From contig NZ_LN907827.1 of NCBI RefSeq assembly GCF_001517405.1, forward strand, positions 2,238,587 through 2,302,586: a DNA stretch of 64,000 nucleotides, given 5' to 3'. The first letter of the stretch is position 1; each line of letters begins with the position of its first letter. Both the position numbers and the translations under genes were made by a program. The notes under the pieces are model-generated. The model saw only the letters and a program-made list of their open reading frames with translations. It was not told the DNA's origin and ran no database searches. This document shows positions 31,174-41,877 of this stretch, one piece after another. This DNA comes from Duffyella gerundensis. Its GTDB lineage: Bacteria; Pseudomonadota; Gammaproteobacteria; Enterobacterales; Enterobacteriaceae.

Positions 31174-32904
31174 GTGAATATTCAGGCTCTTCTTTCCGAA
31201 AAAGTCAGTCAGGCAATGATCGCGGTCGGCGCACCAGCGGATTGCGAACCGCAGGTTCGTCAGTCGGCGAAGGCGCAGTTTGGCGATTATCAGGCTAACG
31301 GCATCATGGCAGTGGCGAAAAAACTGGGTCAGGCGCCGCGTCAGCTGGCCGAGCAGGTGCTGCAGCATCTTGATCTGCAAGGCATTGCCAGTAAGGTTGA
31401 GATTGCCGGTCCAGGTTTTATCAATATCTTTCTTGAGCGCGCCTGGCTGGGTCAGCAGGTGGCGGCCGCACTGACCGCGCCAAAACTGGGCGTTGCGTCG
31501 GTCACGCCGCAGACCATCGTGGTTGATTACTCCGCGCCCAACGTTGCCAAAGAGATGCACGTTGGCCATCTGCGTTCCACCATTATCGGCGACGCGGCCG
31601 TGCGCACGCTGGAATTTCTTGGCCACCATGTCATTCGCGCTAACCACGTCGGCGACTGGGGCACACAGTTCGGCATGCTGATCGCCTTTTTAGAAAAGCA
31701 GCAGAAAGAGCATCACGAAGAGATTGCGCTGGCCGATCTGGAAGCGTTCTACCGCGAAGCTAAGCGCACTTATGACGAAGATGCCGCCTTTGCCGAGCGC
31801 GCGCGCAGCTACGTGGTGAAGCTGCAGGGCGGCGATGAGTATTGCCGTAAAATGTGGCGTCGTCTGGTGGATGTCACCATGACGCAGAATCAGCACGGCT
31901 ACGATCGCCTCAATGTCACCCTGACGCGTGACGATGTGATGGGCGAAAGCCTCTATAACGACATGTTGCCGGGCATCGTTGCCGACCTGAAAGCCAAAGG
32001 GCTGGCGGTGGAAAGCGAAGGCGCCACCGTGGTGTTCCTCGATGAATATAAAAACAAAGAGGGCGAACCGATGGGCGTCATCATCCAGAAAAAGGATGGC
32101 GGCTACCTCTACACCACCACGGATATCGCCTGCGCCAAATACCGCTACGAAACGCTGCATGCCGATCGCGTGCTCTATTACATCGATTCCCGTCAGCACC
32201 AGCATCTGATGCAGGCGTGGACCATCGTGCGTAAAGCGGGCTACGTGCCGGAATCGGTGCCGCTTGAGCACCATATGTTCGGCATGATGTTGGGTAAAGA
32301 TGGCCGTCCGTTTAAGACGCGCAGCGGCGGCACCATCAAGCTGGCCGATCTGCTCGACGAAGCGCACGAGCGCGCGCTGACGTTGATCAAATCGAAAAAC
32401 CCGGATATGGCTGACGATGAAGCGAATCGCATGGCGGAAGTGATTGGCATCGGCGCGGTGAAGTATGCCGATCTGTCGAAGAGCCGCACCACCGATTACG
32501 TATTTGACTGGGATAACATGCTGGCGTTTGATGGCAACACCGCGCCTTACATGCAGTATGCCTACACGCGTGTGCTGTCGGTGTTCCGCAAGGCGGGCAT
32601 TGATCAAGCGAGCCTGTCAGGTGATGTGCTGGTCAGTGACGATCGCGAAGCGGCGCTGGCGGCGCGCCTGCTGCAGTTTGAAGAGACGATTACTCAGGTT
32701 GCGCGTGACGGAACGCCGCATGTGATGTGTGCTTATCTGTACGACCTGGCGGGTCTGTTCTCCAGCTTCTATGAGCACTGCCCGATTCTTAGCGCGGAAG
32801 ATGACAACGTGCGCCAGAGTCGTCTGATGCTGGCCAGCCTCACCGCCAAAACACTGAAGCAAGGCCTGCAAACGCTGGGTATTGATACGGTAGACAGAAT
32901 GTAA
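31174..32904 (+). CDS. argS: Arginyl-tRNA synthetase
   Basis: 576 residues starting at GTG 31174, as E. coli argS also starts with GTG; AGGTAA lies seven bases upstream. Class I synthetase with the HIGH-like motif HVGHLRST (in [16 protein letters not shown]), the [14 protein letters not shown] segment in place of KMSK, the N-terminal Add-1 domain (residues 1-110) and a C-terminal DALR anticodon-binding domain ending VDRM. Charges tRNA-Arg. It converges with flhE. Confidence 0.97.
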   Translation: MNIQALLSEKVSQAMIAVGAPADCEPQVRQSAKAQFGDYQANGIMAVAKKLGQAPRQLAEQVLQHLDLQGIASKVEIAGPGFINIFLERAWLGQQVAAALTAPKLGVASVTPQTIVVDYSAPNVAKEMHVGHLRSTIIGDAAVRTLEFLGHHVIRANHVGDWGTQFGMLIAFLEKQQKEHHEEIALADLEAFYREAKRTYDEDAAFAERARSYVVKLQGGDEYCRKMWRRLVDVTMTQNQHGYDRLNVTLTRDDVMGESLYNDMLPGIVADLKAKGLAVESEGATVVFLDEYKNKEGEPMGVIIQKKDGGYLYTTTDIACAKYRYETLHADRVLYYIDSRQHQHLMQAWTIVRKAGYVPESVPLEHHMFGMMLGKDGRPFKTRSGGTIKLADLLDEAHERALTLIKSKNPDMADDEANRMAEVIGIGAVKYADLSKSRTTDYVFDWDNMLAFDGNTAPYMQYAYTRVLSVFRKAGIDQASLSGDVLVSDDREAALAARLLQFEETITQVARDGTPHVMCAYLYDLAGLFSSFYEHCPILSAEDDNVRQSRLMLASLTAKTLKQGLQTLGIDTVDRM

Positions 32905-32913
32905 AACTGCCCT

Positions 32914-32939
32914 CCCCGTTTCTTCTGCGGAAACGGGGA
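32914..32939. terminator. Hairpin between argS and flhE
   Basis: CCCCGTTTC-TTCTGCG-GAAACGGGG, 9-bp arms, between convergent genes; T-runs are weak on both sides. Confidence 0.6.
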
Positions 32940-32943
32940 AAGG

Positions 32944-33351
32944 TTATTGCGCGCCGCGATAGTTGACCATCACGTCGGCGTTGAGTACCCGTAACACCCT
33001 TTTCAACTGCCCCGATCCTTCCACACCAAAAATAAAACGTAACGGCTCATCGGCGCTGACGTTGGTTAATCCACGCGTCGCGCCGCTGGCGCCTTCCAGC
33101 GGGACACAGCGCTGGCTGGAACAGAGACGCGCCTGCAATCCGGCCGGTGCCGGACCATTCAGCTCATAACGCCAGTAAACCAGCGTCATGGTGCCGTTGA
33201 TTTTCTCACTGGCGGTCAGCGGTTGTGATGAGGCCTGCACACCTGCGTTGCTTAACGCCGGGCCGCGCGCCGAGGCGCTCCACGCGCCATCATTGGCCTG
33301 TGCCATCAGCGGCAGCAGCGCTAATATCGCCATCACTCTGCGTTTCATCAT
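32944..33351 (-). CDS. flhE: Flagellar protein FlhE
   Basis: 135 residues from ATG 33351, which overlaps the flhA stop (ATGA) and follows GGAGGCAA; the next codon is also ATG. A signal peptide (MAILALLPLMAQA) directs it to the periplasm. Conserved segments are TLVYWRYELNGPAPAGLQ, LCSSQRCVPLEG and EPLRFIFGVEGSG. FlhE is dispensable for flagella in E. coli but limits proton leak through the export gate. Last gene of flhBAE. Confidence 0.92.
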   Translation of the reverse strand: MMKRRVMAILALLPLMAQANDGAWSASARGPALSNAGVQASSQPLTASEKINGTMTLVYWRYELNGPAPAGLQARLCSSQRCVPLEGASGATRGLTNVSADEPLRFIFGVEGSGQLKRVLRVLNADVMVNYRGAQ

Positions 33352-35435
33352 TTGCCTCCAATGGTCGCGGTCATGCGAATCTGACGGGTATCGCTCAGTT
33401 CCATATTGGAGAGCACCACCAGCTGCGGCAGATTGCGGCGCAGGAAGCGCGACAGCAACGCACGCAGCGGATGATTGACCAGCAGCACCGGCGGAGCGCC
33501 CAACACTTCCTGACGCTGCAACGCGGCCTGCGCTTGATCCAGCAGACGATCGGCAAGGCCCGGTTCCAGCCCGCCGCCGCCTTGCAACGCCTGCAGCAGC
33601 AGACGTTCCAGCGTTGAGTCGAGACCAATCACCTGCACTTCGCCATTTCCCGGGAACCACTGTTGGGTGATCGCCCGGCCCAGCGCCACGCGGACTACCG
33701 TAGTCAGCTCCTGCGGATCGTTCTGTACCGGCGCATGTTCTGCCAGCGTTTCGATGATGGTGCGCATATCACGCATTGAGACGCGCTCCACCAGCAGGTT
33801 CTGCAACACTTTGTGCAGCGTGGTCAGCGTGATCACGCCAGGAATCAGATCTTCGGTCAGCTTCGGCATCTCCTGACTGACGCGATCCAACAGCTGCTGC
33901 GCTTCCTGACGACCAAACAGCTCGCTGGAATACTGGCCCAGCAGATGGTTGAGGTGCGTGGCAACCACGGTACTTGCTTCAACCACGGTGTAGCCCTGAA
34001 TCTGTGCCTGCTCTTTCAGCGCGCTGTCGATCCAGATCGCCGCCAGCCCAAATGCCGGATCCACCGTGGCTTCGCCCGGCAAGGTGCCGGCGGCAGTGCC
34101 GGGGTTAATCGCCATCCAGCGGCCTGGGTAAGCGTCGCCGCTGCCAATCTCCACCCCTTTCATCAGGATGCGATAGCGTGCCGGAGGCAGATCCATGTTG
34201 TCGCGGATGTGCACCACCGGTGGCAGGAAGCCCACTTCCTGCGCAAATTTCTTACGAATACTGCGGATACGGCCCAGCAGCTCACCGTTTTGTTCATGAT
34301 CGACCATCGGAATCAGGCGGTAGCCCACTTCCATGCCCAGTGAATCTTCCAGCTGCACGTCGGTCCACGACGCTTCCACCGACGCTGCCGTCTCCTGGGG
34401 TTTAATGCTGATGCTCTGCGCAGGTGTTTTCGTCTGCTGCATCTGGCGACCGCGTTGCCACCAGGCGAGGCCGAGTAGACCGGCGGTGAACAGCAGGAAA
34501 ACAAAGTTTGGCATACCGGGCACCAGGCCGAGTAAACCGATCACGCCGCCGCTCAGCATCATGACGCGCGGGTTAGCAAACAGCTGGGTCACCATCTGCT
34601 CGCCGACATCCTGATCGGTGCCGACGCGGGTGACGATAACACCCGCAGCGGTGGAGATTACCAGCGCAGGAATCTGTGCCACCAGGCCGTCACCGATGGT
34701 CAGCAGCGTGTAGCTTTCTGCTGCATGGCCCATGTCCATGCCGTGCTGAATCACCCCCACCAGCAGGCCGCCGACCACGTTGATGATCATGATCATGATG
34801 CCGGCGATGGCGTCGCCACGAACGAACTTACTCGCACCGTCCATCGATCCGTAGAAGTCCGCTTCCTGGGTCACGTCGGAGCGGCGTTTTTTCGCCTCTT
34901 CTTCGCCAATCAAACCGGCGTTCAGGTCGGCGTCGATCGCCATCTGCTTACCGGGCATACCATCCAGCACAAAGCGCGCGCCCACTTCAGCGATACGGCC
35001 CGCACCTTTGGTGATAACCATAAAGTTGATGATCACGAGGATGATAAACACCACGATACCGATGGCGAAGTTACCGCCGACCAGAAAGTGGCCAAACGCT
35101 TCGACCACCTGACCCGCCGCGGCACCGCCGGTATGGCCCTCCATCAGGATGATACGCGTGGAGGCGACGTTCAGCGCCAGGCGCAGCAGCGTTGAGAACA
35201 GCAGAATGGTAGGAAACGCCGCGAACTCCAGCGTTTTCTGGGTAAACATCGCCACCAACAGCACCATAATCGACAGCGCAATGTTGAAGGTAAACAGCAG
35301 ATCGAGGATGAACGGCGGTAACGGCAGCACCATCATCGACAGGATAATCAGGATCAGGATGGGCCCGGCCAGTACCTGCCACTGCGTATCTTTAAAGTTG
35401 CCCGGCAGACGGAGCATCGTGGACAGATTAGACAT
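33348..35435 (-). CDS. flhA: Flagellar export gate protein FlhA
   Basis: 695 residues from ATG 35435 (MSNLSTMLRLPGNFKD), a few more than E. coli FlhA (692). Eight hydrophobic segments occupy residues ~20-330, with the FHIPEP signature region RIAEVGARFVLDGMPGKQMA and a cytoplasmic loop with DADLNAGLIGEEEAKKR. The C-terminal half is the export platform (FlhA-C). FlhA exports flagellar substrates using proton motive force. Its start overlaps the flhB end by eight bases. Confidence 0.97.
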   Translation of the reverse strand: MSNLSTMLRLPGNFKDTQWQVLAGPILILIILSMMVLPLPPFILDLLFTFNIALSIMVLLVAMFTQKTLEFAAFPTILLFSTLLRLALNVASTRIILMEGHTGGAAAGQVVEAFGHFLVGGNFAIGIVVFIILVIINFMVITKGAGRIAEVGARFVLDGMPGKQMAIDADLNAGLIGEEEAKKRRSDVTQEADFYGSMDGASKFVRGDAIAGIMIMIINVVGGLLVGVIQHGMDMGHAAESYTLLTIGDGLVAQIPALVISTAAGVIVTRVGTDQDVGEQMVTQLFANPRVMMLSGGVIGLLGLVPGMPNFVFLLFTAGLLGLAWWQRGRQMQQTKTPAQSISIKPQETAASVEASWTDVQLEDSLGMEVGYRLIPMVDHEQNGELLGRIRSIRKKFAQEVGFLPPVVHIRDNMDLPPARYRILMKGVEIGSGDAYPGRWMAINPGTAAGTLPGEATVDPAFGLAAIWIDSALKEQAQIQGYTVVEASTVVATHLNHLLGQYSSELFGRQEAQQLLDRVSQEMPKLTEDLIPGVITLTTLHKVLQNLLVERVSMRDMRTIIETLAEHAPVQNDPQELTTVVRVALGRAITQQWFPGNGEVQVIGLDSTLERLLLQALQGGGGLEPGLADRLLDQAQAALQRQEVLGAPPVLLVNHPLRALLSRFLRRNLPQLVVLSNMELSDTRQIRMTATIGGK

Positions 35436-36579
35436 CGTTTTTCTTCTCTCCAGCAAAATCGAGTTCTGCCGGGACCGGCAGGTTATTTGGTTTCTTCGGA
35501 ATCAGGCCGCCTTCACGCTTCCAGCGTCGCACCTGCCAGACCCAGGCCAGCACTTCCGCGACCGCGCCATACAACGTGCCGGGAATATGCTGTCCAATCT
35601 CACTGTGGCGATAAAGCGCACGCGCCAGCGGGGGTGCCTCCAGAATCGGAATGCGGTGCTCCATGCCCAGCTCGCGAATACGCAGCGCAATCTCTCCGGC
35701 GCCTTTTGCCAATACCTTTGGTGCGCTCATCTTCTTCTCGTTGTAGGCCAGCGCCACGGCGTAGTGCGTTGGGTTGGTCACAATCACGTCCGCCTTCGGC
35801 ACATCAGCCATCATGCGGCGACGTGACGCGGCGCGCATCTGTTGGCGAATACGCCCTTTCACGTGCGGGTCGCCATCCTGTTCTTTGTGTTCGTCGCGAA
35901 TCTCCTGGCGGGTCATGCGCAACCCTTTAAAGAAGCTGTAGAGCTGCCAGAAGACGTCAAAGCCCACCATCGGAATCAGCCCAAGCAGAATCAGCAGCCC
36001 GCAGACGGCGATCATATTCAGGCCGTGACCCAGCGCGTTGAACGGTGATTCGCTGATCAAACGCAGCATCTCCGGCCAGTGGCTGCGCAGGTAAAACCAG
36101 GTGACGCAGCCGACGATTATTGACTTCAGGATGCCCTTAAACAGTTCGGCCCACGCCTGGCCGGCCACAATACGCTTCAGGCCTTTCAGCGGGTTCATTT
36201 TACCCACGTCAAACTTGAGCGATTTCCCGCTGAGCACCACGCCACCGAGCAGCATCGGCGCGGCAATCGCCACCAGCACCAGCCCGGCAAATACCGGCAC
36301 CAGCGCGCCAATCGCCTGACTAATCAGGTTGGCGATGTGGCGGATGATCAGCTTGTCGTCGTTGACCATACTGTGGTCAAAATTGAGTCCCGCCCGCAGC
36401 ATTGCCGCCATCTGGCGCGCCATCGATTCGCCTCCAACCCAGAGGATCATCAGGCCCACCACCAGCATCAGCAGAGAAGTCAGCTCGCGCGAACGCGGTA
36501 TCTGGCCTTCCTCTCGTGCTTTATCAAGTCGGTGAGCCGTGGGGGATTCTGTTTTTTCCTCTTCGCTATCTCCGGACAC
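35428..36579 (-). CDS. flhB: Flagellar export switch protein FlhB
   Basis: 383 residues with GTG 36579 as start (VSGDSEEEKTESPTAHRLDK), aligning with E. coli FlhB (382). Four transmembrane helices (residues ~30-210) precede the cytoplasmic domain with the autocleavage motif NPTH in VIVTNPTHYAVAL, which controls the switch from rod/hook to filament export. Upstream the frame stays open, but residues before the GTG are not conserved. First gene of the flhBAE operon. Confidence 0.95.
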   Translation of the reverse strand: MSGDSEEEKTESPTAHRLDKAREEGQIPRSRELTSLLMLVVGLMILWVGGESMARQMAAMLRAGLNFDHSMVNDDKLIIRHIANLISQAIGALVPVFAGLVLVAIAAPMLLGGVVLSGKSLKFDVGKMNPLKGLKRIVAGQAWAELFKGILKSIIVGCVTWFYLRSHWPEMLRLISESPFNALGHGLNMIAVCGLLILLGLIPMVGFDVFWQLYSFFKGLRMTRQEIRDEHKEQDGDPHVKGRIRQQMRAASRRRMMADVPKADVIVTNPTHYAVALAYNEKKMSAPKVLAKGAGEIALRIRELGMEHRIPILEAPPLARALYRHSEIGQHIPGTLYGAVAEVLAWVWQVRRWKREGGLIPKKPNNLPVPAELDFAGEKKNDV

Positions 36580-36688
36580 GGCGATAATTCTCAGGCGGGG
36601 AATGAGTGAGGATAGAGTGCCAGAGTCGCGCAAAAGCGATGGCAAGAGTAATGAGGCGAAATTGCGGTTATTTCAGGGATGGAATAGC

Positions 36689-36716
36689 AAAAAGGCCAGG
36701 CCGAAGAGCATCGGCC
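36689..36716 (-). terminator. cheZ terminator
   Basis: GGCCGA-AGAGCA-TCGGCC followed on the minus strand, after TGGCC, by TTTTTG. Likely end of the che operon before flhB. Confidence 0.6.
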
Positions 36717-36762
36717 CGGTTACATCATGGGGCGACCAGCACGGCCGCCCAAAGGTCCAACA

Positions 36763-37407
36763 TCAGAATCCGAGGCTGTCCAGCAGGTCATCAACCTGGT
36801 CCTGGTTCGCCACAACGCCTGGCGCTGCCGCATTGACCTGTGGGCCATTCAGCAGGCTGTCGTTGTCGCGCTTCTGCCGCGCGTTCGCTTCCGGCATGTT
36901 TTCCAACAGCACCATCAGCAGCTGACGCTCGATCTCCTGAATCACATCCATCATGCGCTTGATTACCTGACCGGTAAGGTCCTGGAAATCCTGCGCCATC
37001 ATGATGTCGAGCAGCTGCGAGTTCGTAAATGACGTATGAGTGGGCACCTCGCCAAGATACGCACGCGTATCTGAAACCAGTGACCGGGCATCCGTCAGCT
37101 CAATAGGGTTCTCAAACCATTCATCCCAACGGCCTTGCAGCTGTTTCGCACCGTTTTCCAGCGCATCCTGATGAGGCTGTGCCGCTTCCACGCTGTTCAG
37201 TGCACGATCGGCAGCCTGCGCCGTCATCTGCACCACGTAGTCAAGACGGTCACGCGCATCAGGAATGGCTTCCGCCGCTTCAGCAATCGCCTGGTCCAGT
37301 CCCAACTCACGCAGGCTGTCGCGCAGCATGCGTGTTAATGAACCAATGCGGCCAATGATGTCTTGTGCAGACGCCGCATCGGTCGATGGTTTCTGAAGTT
37401 CACTCAT
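36763..37407 (-). CDS. cheZ: Protein phosphatase CheZ
   Basis: 214 residues from ATG 37407, exactly the E. coli length; AGGAG lies five bases upstream. The long helical hairpin is interrupted by the active-site turn [18 protein letters not shown], which holds the Asp and Gln (143 and 147 in E. coli) needed to dephosphorylate CheY-P. The C-terminal CheY-binding helix [11 protein letters not shown] is intact. Ends the cheRBYZ unit. Confidence 0.97.
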   Translation of the reverse strand: MSELQKPSTDAASAQDIIGRIGSLTRMLRDSLRELGLDQAIAEAAEAIPDARDRLDYVVQMTAQAADRALNSVEAAQPHQDALENGAKQLQGRWDEWFENPIELTDARSLVSDTRAYLGEVPTHTSFTNSQLLDIMMAQDFQDLTGQVIKRMMDVIQEIERQLLMVLLENMPEANARQKRDNDSLLNGPQVNAAAPGVVANQDQVDDLLDSLGF

Positions 37408-37416
37408 CACGACTCC

Positions 37417-37806
37417 TTACATACCCAGTTTTTCGAAGATCTTGCCCAGCTTCTCTTCAAGGGTTGCAGCGGTAAAAGGTTTAACAACGTAGCCACTGGC
37501 GCCTGCCTGAGCGGCAGCAATGATATTTTCTTTCTTCGCTTCCGCGGTCACCATCAGCACCGGCAGCTTGTTCAGCGCGCTGTCTGCACGAATGGTTTGC
37601 AGCAGCTCAAGCCCATCCATGTTTGGCATGTTCCAGTCGGATACCACGAAATCAAAGCCGCCTGAGCGCAGTTTGTTCAACGCGTCAACGCCATCTTCAG
37701 CTTCTTCTACGTTGTTGAAGCCCAGCTCTTTCAGCAGGTTACGCACAATACGACGCATCGTATTGAAGTCGTCCACCACCAAAAAGCGCATATTCTTGTC
37801 AGCCAT
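37417..37806 (-). CDS. cheY: Chemotaxis response regulator CheY
   Basis: 129 residues. Receiver domain only: Asp12-Asp13, phospho-acceptor Asp57 (VSDWNMP), Thr87 region ([10 protein letters not shown]), Tyr106 and Lys109 (SGYVVKPF) are all present. CheY-P binds FliM and causes clockwise rotation. Nine bases separate it from cheZ. Confidence 0.98.
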   Translation of the reverse strand: MADKNMRFLVVDDFNTMRRIVRNLLKELGFNNVEEAEDGVDALNKLRSGGFDFVVSDWNMPNMDGLELLQTIRADSALNKLPVLMVTAEAKKENIIAAAQAGASGYVVKPFTAATLEEKLGKIFEKLGM

Positions 37807-37836
37807 ATCTACTCCTGAGTTATCTGCCTGACTCTG

Positions 37837-38886
37837 CTAAATACGCAGAGCCTGTCCGGCGCTAATTTTTGCCAGCATGTGCTGACTGATTTGGTGTAAG
37901 TCCACCACTTCACTGGCTCCCCCGAGAGCGATCGCTTCTCGCGGCATGCCGAATACCACACAACTCGCCTCATTCTGGGCGATGGTCCAGGCGCCAGCGC
38001 GATGCATTTCCAGCATGCCCGCCGCGCCGTCGTTACCCATGCCGGTGAGGATCACACCTACGGCGTTACGCCCCGCGTGGATCGCCACCGACTTAAACAG
38101 TACGTCGACTGACGGTTTGTGCCGGTTGACCGGCGGGCCATCGTTCAGCTTCACCTGATAGTTGGCGCCGCTGCGTGCCAGCTCCATGTGCATCGCACCC
38201 GGTGCGATGTAGGCGTGGCCGGGCAGAATACGTTCGCCATCCTCCGCCTCTTTCACCGTAATCTGGCACAGCTTGTTCAGCCGCTCGGCAAACGAGCGGG
38301 TAAAACCAGGCGGCATGTGCTGCGTAATCAGCAGCGCCGGGCTGGTAGCCGGCAGCGGCTGCAACACATGACGAATCGCCTCGGTGCCGCCGGTTGAGGA
38401 GCCGATAGCAATCAGCTTCTCGCTGCTGAGCATCGGTCCCGCTTTCAGCATCACCGTCGGCCCTTTCGGCGCGGGCATCTGCAAACGGGCACGGGCCGCG
38501 GCACGCACTTTATCGGCGATCATCTGGCTATAGGCGATCATGCCTTCGCGGATGCCCAGCGCCGGTTTGGTGACAAAATCCACCGCGCCCAGCTCCAGCG
38601 CCCGCAACGTAATTTCTGAACCTTTACCGGTCAGCGAGGAGACCATCACCACCGGCATCGGCCGCAAACGCATCAGTTTTTCAAGAAAATCGAGCCCATC
38701 CATGCGCGGCATTTCAACATCAAGCGTCAGCACCTGCGGGTTGAACTGCTTAATCAGATCCCGCGCCACCAGAGGATCTGGCGCGGTTGCCACCATTTCC
38801 ATGTCCGGATGACTGTTAATGATCTCGGTCATCAGCTGACGCATCAGCGCAGAGTCATCAACACACATTACGGTGATTTTGCTCAT
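37837..38886 (-). CDS. cheB: Protein-glutamate methylesterase / glutaminase CheB
   Basis: 349 residues: N-terminal receiver with phospho-Asp in [17 protein letters not shown], linker, then the methylesterase with the catalytic Ser in [13 protein letters not shown], His in [11 protein letters not shown] and Asp in [10 protein letters not shown]. It demethylates and deamidates chemoreceptors. Its ATG overlaps the cheR stop by one base (TAATG). Confidence 0.98.
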   Translation of the reverse strand: MSKITVMCVDDSALMRQLMTEIINSHPDMEMVATAPDPLVARDLIKQFNPQVLTLDVEMPRMDGLDFLEKLMRLRPMPVVMVSSLTGKGSEITLRALELGAVDFVTKPALGIREGMIAYSQMIADKVRAAARARLQMPAPKGPTVMLKAGPMLSSEKLIAIGSSTGGTEAIRHVLQPLPATSPALLITQHMPPGFTRSFAERLNKLCQITVKEAEDGERILPGHAYIAPGAMHMELARSGANYQVKLNDGPPVNRHKPSVDVLFKSVAIHAGRNAVGVILTGMGNDGAAGMLEMHRAGAWTIAQNEASCVVFGMPREAIALGGASEVVDLHQISQHMLAKISAGQALRI

Positions 38887-39758
38887 TATCTTTCCTTAGT
38901 CAGCCCGTAAACCGTCTGGCCACGCAGCCAAAATTCTTTGCTGATCTGGCTGAAGTTTTCTGAGTGTCCGGCAAACAGCAAACCACCTGGTTTCAGCATG
39001 GGAACAAAACGCCGCAGGATCTTCTCTTGTGTCTCTTTGTCGAAATAGATCATCACGTTGCGGCAAAAAATTGCATCAAACGGGCCGGGCACCGCCCACT
39101 CATTGCCCAACAGGTTGAGCTGGCTAAAGTTAACCAGATTGGTCAGCTCCGGCCGGGCGCGCACCATGCCAGCGTGCGGGCCGGTGCCGCGCAGAAAAAA
39201 GCGCTGCATCTGCGGCTGCGACAGCGTACGCAGCTCTTCCTGACGGTAAACGCCTGATATCGCCTTCTCAAGCACCTGGGTGTCGATATCACTGGCGTGC
39301 ACCTGAAACTTGCCAGGTCCACCGCCCAGCGTTTCGGCCAGCGTCATGGCGATAGAATAGGGCTCCTCACCGGTTGAGGCCGCCGTGCTCCAGACGCTAT
39401 AGCTGCCGCCGCGTTTTTTCGCATGCTCAGCCAGAATCGGAAAATGGTGCGCCTCACGAAAAAATGCCGTCAGGTTGGTGGTCAGCGCATTGATAAACGC
39501 CTGCCACTCGGCGCTGTTCGGATCGGACTCCAGTAGCGCCAGGTAACGACCAAAGTCGTCGATGTTCAGCGTGCGCAGGCGACGCACCAGGCGGTTGTAA
39601 ACCATCTCCCGCTTGTGGTCGGCCAGTACAATGCCGGCACGCTGGTAAATCAGCTGGCTGATACGACGAAAGTGCGTATCAGACAACGGTAGCCGCTGCA
39701 CCATCTGTGAGAGCAGAGTGGTGTTCTCATTCTGATCCAGTAACGTTGATTTTTTCAT
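38886..39758 (-). CDS. cheR: Chemotaxis protein methyltransferase CheR
   Basis: 290 residues from ATG 39758 ([19 protein letters not shown]). N-terminal helical domain ([20 protein letters not shown]) and SAM-binding C-terminal domain ([31 protein letters not shown]). CheR methylates receptor glutamates and docks on the NWETF tail, which all three receptors of this window have. The gap of 288 bp to the upstream receptor gene holds no ORF. Confidence 0.96.
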   Translation of the reverse strand: MKKSTLLDQNENTTLLSQMVQRLPLSDTHFRRISQLIYQRAGIVLADHKREMVYNRLVRRLRTLNIDDFGRYLALLESDPNSAEWQAFINALTTNLTAFFREAHHFPILAEHAKKRGGSYSVWSTAASTGEEPYSIAMTLAETLGGGPGKFQVHASDIDTQVLEKAISGVYRQEELRTLSQPQMQRFFLRGTGPHAGMVRARPELTNLVNFSQLNLLGNEWAVPGPFDAIFCRNVMIYFDKETQEKILRRFVPMLKPGGLLFAGHSENFSQISKEFWLRGQTVYGLTKER

Positions 39759-40021
39759 GTATAGCCACCCGGCAAAGTACGGATTAAAGAGATAAAAAGG
39801 GTTCAGTTTCCCCGAATGCCAGCGTAGCGTCAGACTGAAGCGCCTTTTTGCGCCGCAACCCTGACAGGCCTTAGTCATTCGCCTGTCCAACGCCGTGGTG
39901 ACCGGTACCGCTTTCAGGTATCAGCGCGGCCTTCTGTCGTAATCACTACGCTGATGGCTCTGCCTGAGCGCACCATCTTAAGTGACATTGTCACGTTTTA
40001 TCAGTCTGTTCTTCTGTCAGT

Positions 40022-40039
40022 GCCGCCCTTGCGGGCGGC
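40022..40039 (-). terminator. GC-rich hairpin after the first chemoreceptor gene
   Basis: GCCGCCC-TTGC-GGGCGGC, 7-bp arms, eight bases beyond the stop of the Tsr-like gene. No T-run, so read-through into cheR is likely. Confidence 0.35.
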
Positions 40040-40046
40040 CTGCGAT

Positions 40047-41723
40047 TCAGAAGGTTTCCCAGTTGTCGTTTGCATTCGCGGCGGACTTACCGCCAGCGGC
40101 TAAAACCGGCACAGTTAAGGGATTCTTACTTTCTCTAACTTGGTTAACGGCCTGGCCGCCGAATTCTTTACGGATATTGAACGCGGAGACCGCTTGTTTT
40201 AGTCGGCTTGCCTGATCTTCGAGCGATGCGGCCGCCGCAGCGGACTCCTGTACCAGCGAGGCGTTCTGCTGCGTCACCTGATCCATCTCGGTTACCGCAA
40301 TGCCAATCTGGTCGATACCGCGGCTCTGCTCGTCCGACGCCGAGGCGATTTCGCCCATGATGTCGGTGACGCGCGTTACGGCATTAACGATATCGTTCAT
40401 GGTTGCACCGGCGACGCTGACCTGGTTGGAGCCGCTGTCCACCCGGCTGACCGAATCCTGAATCAGCGATTTGATCTCTTTTGCTGCCTGAGCACTGCGC
40501 TGCGCCAGGTTACGGACTTCGCCTGCCACCACCGCAAAGCCACGACCCTGCTCACCGGCGCGCGCCGCTTCCACCGCGGCGTTGAGCGCGAGGATGTTGG
40601 TCTGGAAGGCGATGCCGTCGATCACGCTGATGATGTCAGCAATCTTTTTCGAGCTGCCGGCGATTTCGTTCATGGTTTTCACCACGCCCGCCACCACGCT
40701 GCCGCCCTTCTCGGCGGTTTCTGAGGCGCTGAGCGCCAGCTGAGAGGCCTGACGAGCGTTCTCGGCGTTCTGCTTCACCGTGGCGGTGAGCTGCTCCATG
40801 CTGGCTGCAGTCTCCTCCAGCGAGGCCGCCTGCTGCTCGGTACGGGCGGAAAGATCGTTGTTACCGGCGGCAATTTCACTGGCACCGGTGTAGATCGCAT
40901 CGGATCCGTCACGTACCCGGCTCACGGTAGAGATCAGCTCCTGCTGCATGTGTTGCAGCGAGGCCAGCAATTCACCGATTTCGTTACGGCTTTCAACCTC
41001 AATCTTCTGCGTCAAATCACCGGCGGCAATATGGCGAATGTGGGCAATGCTGCTTTTCAGCGGCGCGACCAGTAGCTTCTGCATACCGCTCCACACCAGC
41101 AACATTACGCTCAGCGAGACGATCAGCACCAGGGTCAGCATCCAGATGGTACGCTGCCAGGCGCTTTCATTGGTCGCCACGCCGTCTGCCATCAGCTGAT
41201 TGATCACCTTCTGCCAGTTGGCATAAGAGGCACCCATGCGATCCTGAAATCCCTGGGTAGGCTGATCGATAAACGCCTGAAACTGGTTGGTGGTAAAAAA
41301 CACCGTCAGCTCATCCAGCGCCTGACGATAGGCTTTGTAATCGTTCAGCAACGCCTGTACATCCGGTGCTGTGCGGCCTTCGTCGCTCAGCGTGGCGTTG
41401 AACACCGCCATCGAACGATCGGCGGTTTCCAGCTCGCTTTTCGCCAGCGTGACCAATTTAGCCACCGCGGCGACGGATTCGGCTGAGGTTGCATCCTGCA
41501 AATGTTGAATACCGGCGCGGTTCAGCGTGTTACGCGCCTGTACCAGCGAGACCCATGAGGTGCCCATTGCGCGTTGCAGGTTGCTCATCTGTTGGCTAAA
41601 AGCAAAATTATCCTTATCCGCTTTTACGGTGTGAAAAAACATGCCGCCCATGGCAAGTTGAATAACAGCGAATAACACCAGCACGCCCAGCAGGCCGGTG
41701 ACGATACGAATACGCTTTAGCAT
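40047..41723 (-). CDS. tsr: Methyl-accepting chemotaxis protein, Tsr-like serine receptor
   Basis: 558 residues: TM1 (about 8-30), four-helix periplasmic sensor (~33-190), TM2 (~192-212), HAMP (~215-267), long cytoplasmic hairpin with the conserved tip [20 protein letters not shown], and C-terminal NDNWETF for CheR/CheB. The sensor has [11 protein letters not shown] and [13 protein letters not shown], matching the serine-binding Arg and Thr neighbourhoods of E. coli Tsr, so serine is the probable attractant. It lies directly upstream of cheR, where E. coli has tar and tap, under a sigma-28 promoter. Confidence 0.9.
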   Translation of the reverse strand: MLKRIRIVTGLLGVLVLFAVIQLAMGGMFFHTVKADKDNFAFSQQMSNLQRAMGTSWVSLVQARNTLNRAGIQHLQDATSAESVAAVAKLVTLAKSELETADRSMAVFNATLSDEGRTAPDVQALLNDYKAYRQALDELTVFFTTNQFQAFIDQPTQGFQDRMGASYANWQKVINQLMADGVATNESAWQRTIWMLTLVLIVSLSVMLLVWSGMQKLLVAPLKSSIAHIRHIAAGDLTQKIEVESRNEIGELLASLQHMQQELISTVSRVRDGSDAIYTGASEIAAGNNDLSARTEQQAASLEETAASMEQLTATVKQNAENARQASQLALSASETAEKGGSVVAGVVKTMNEIAGSSKKIADIISVIDGIAFQTNILALNAAVEAARAGEQGRGFAVVAGEVRNLAQRSAQAAKEIKSLIQDSVSRVDSGSNQVSVAGATMNDIVNAVTRVTDIMGEIASASDEQSRGIDQIGIAVTEMDQVTQQNASLVQESAAAAASLEDQASRLKQAVSAFNIRKEFGGQAVNQVRESKNPLTVPVLAAGGKSAANANDNWETF

Positions 41724-41752
41724 AGAAACCTCTTTTATTGTTGGTTCCTGAG

Positions 41753-41779
41753 TTATCGACCGATTCTGTTTGGGCTTTA
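41753..41779 (-). promoter_or_regulatory. Sigma-28 (FliA) promoter of the Tsr-like gene
   Basis: On the minus strand TAAA, 15 bases, then GTCGATAA; consensus is TAAA-N15-GCCGATAA, one mismatch. Confidence 0.8.
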
Positions 41780-41833
41780 TCGCCTGCGCAGCGATCTCAG
41801 CTGTTTATCTGTACAGCCCGCATTTTTGACATA

Positions 41834-41857
41834 AAAAAGGCGGAGTTTCCTCCGCCT
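41834..41857 (-). terminator. Terminator of the second chemoreceptor gene
   Basis: AGGCGGAG-TTTC-CTCCGCCT with TTTTTTAT following on the minus strand, 20 bp beyond the stop codon. Confidence 0.87.
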
Positions 41858-41877
41858 GTAGCAGATTATCCTGCTAA

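Noticed and set aside
31690..32607. 305-codon ORF antisense to argS
   Set aside because: Shadow of argS; no start signal and His/Val/Phe-rich composition typical of antisense frames.
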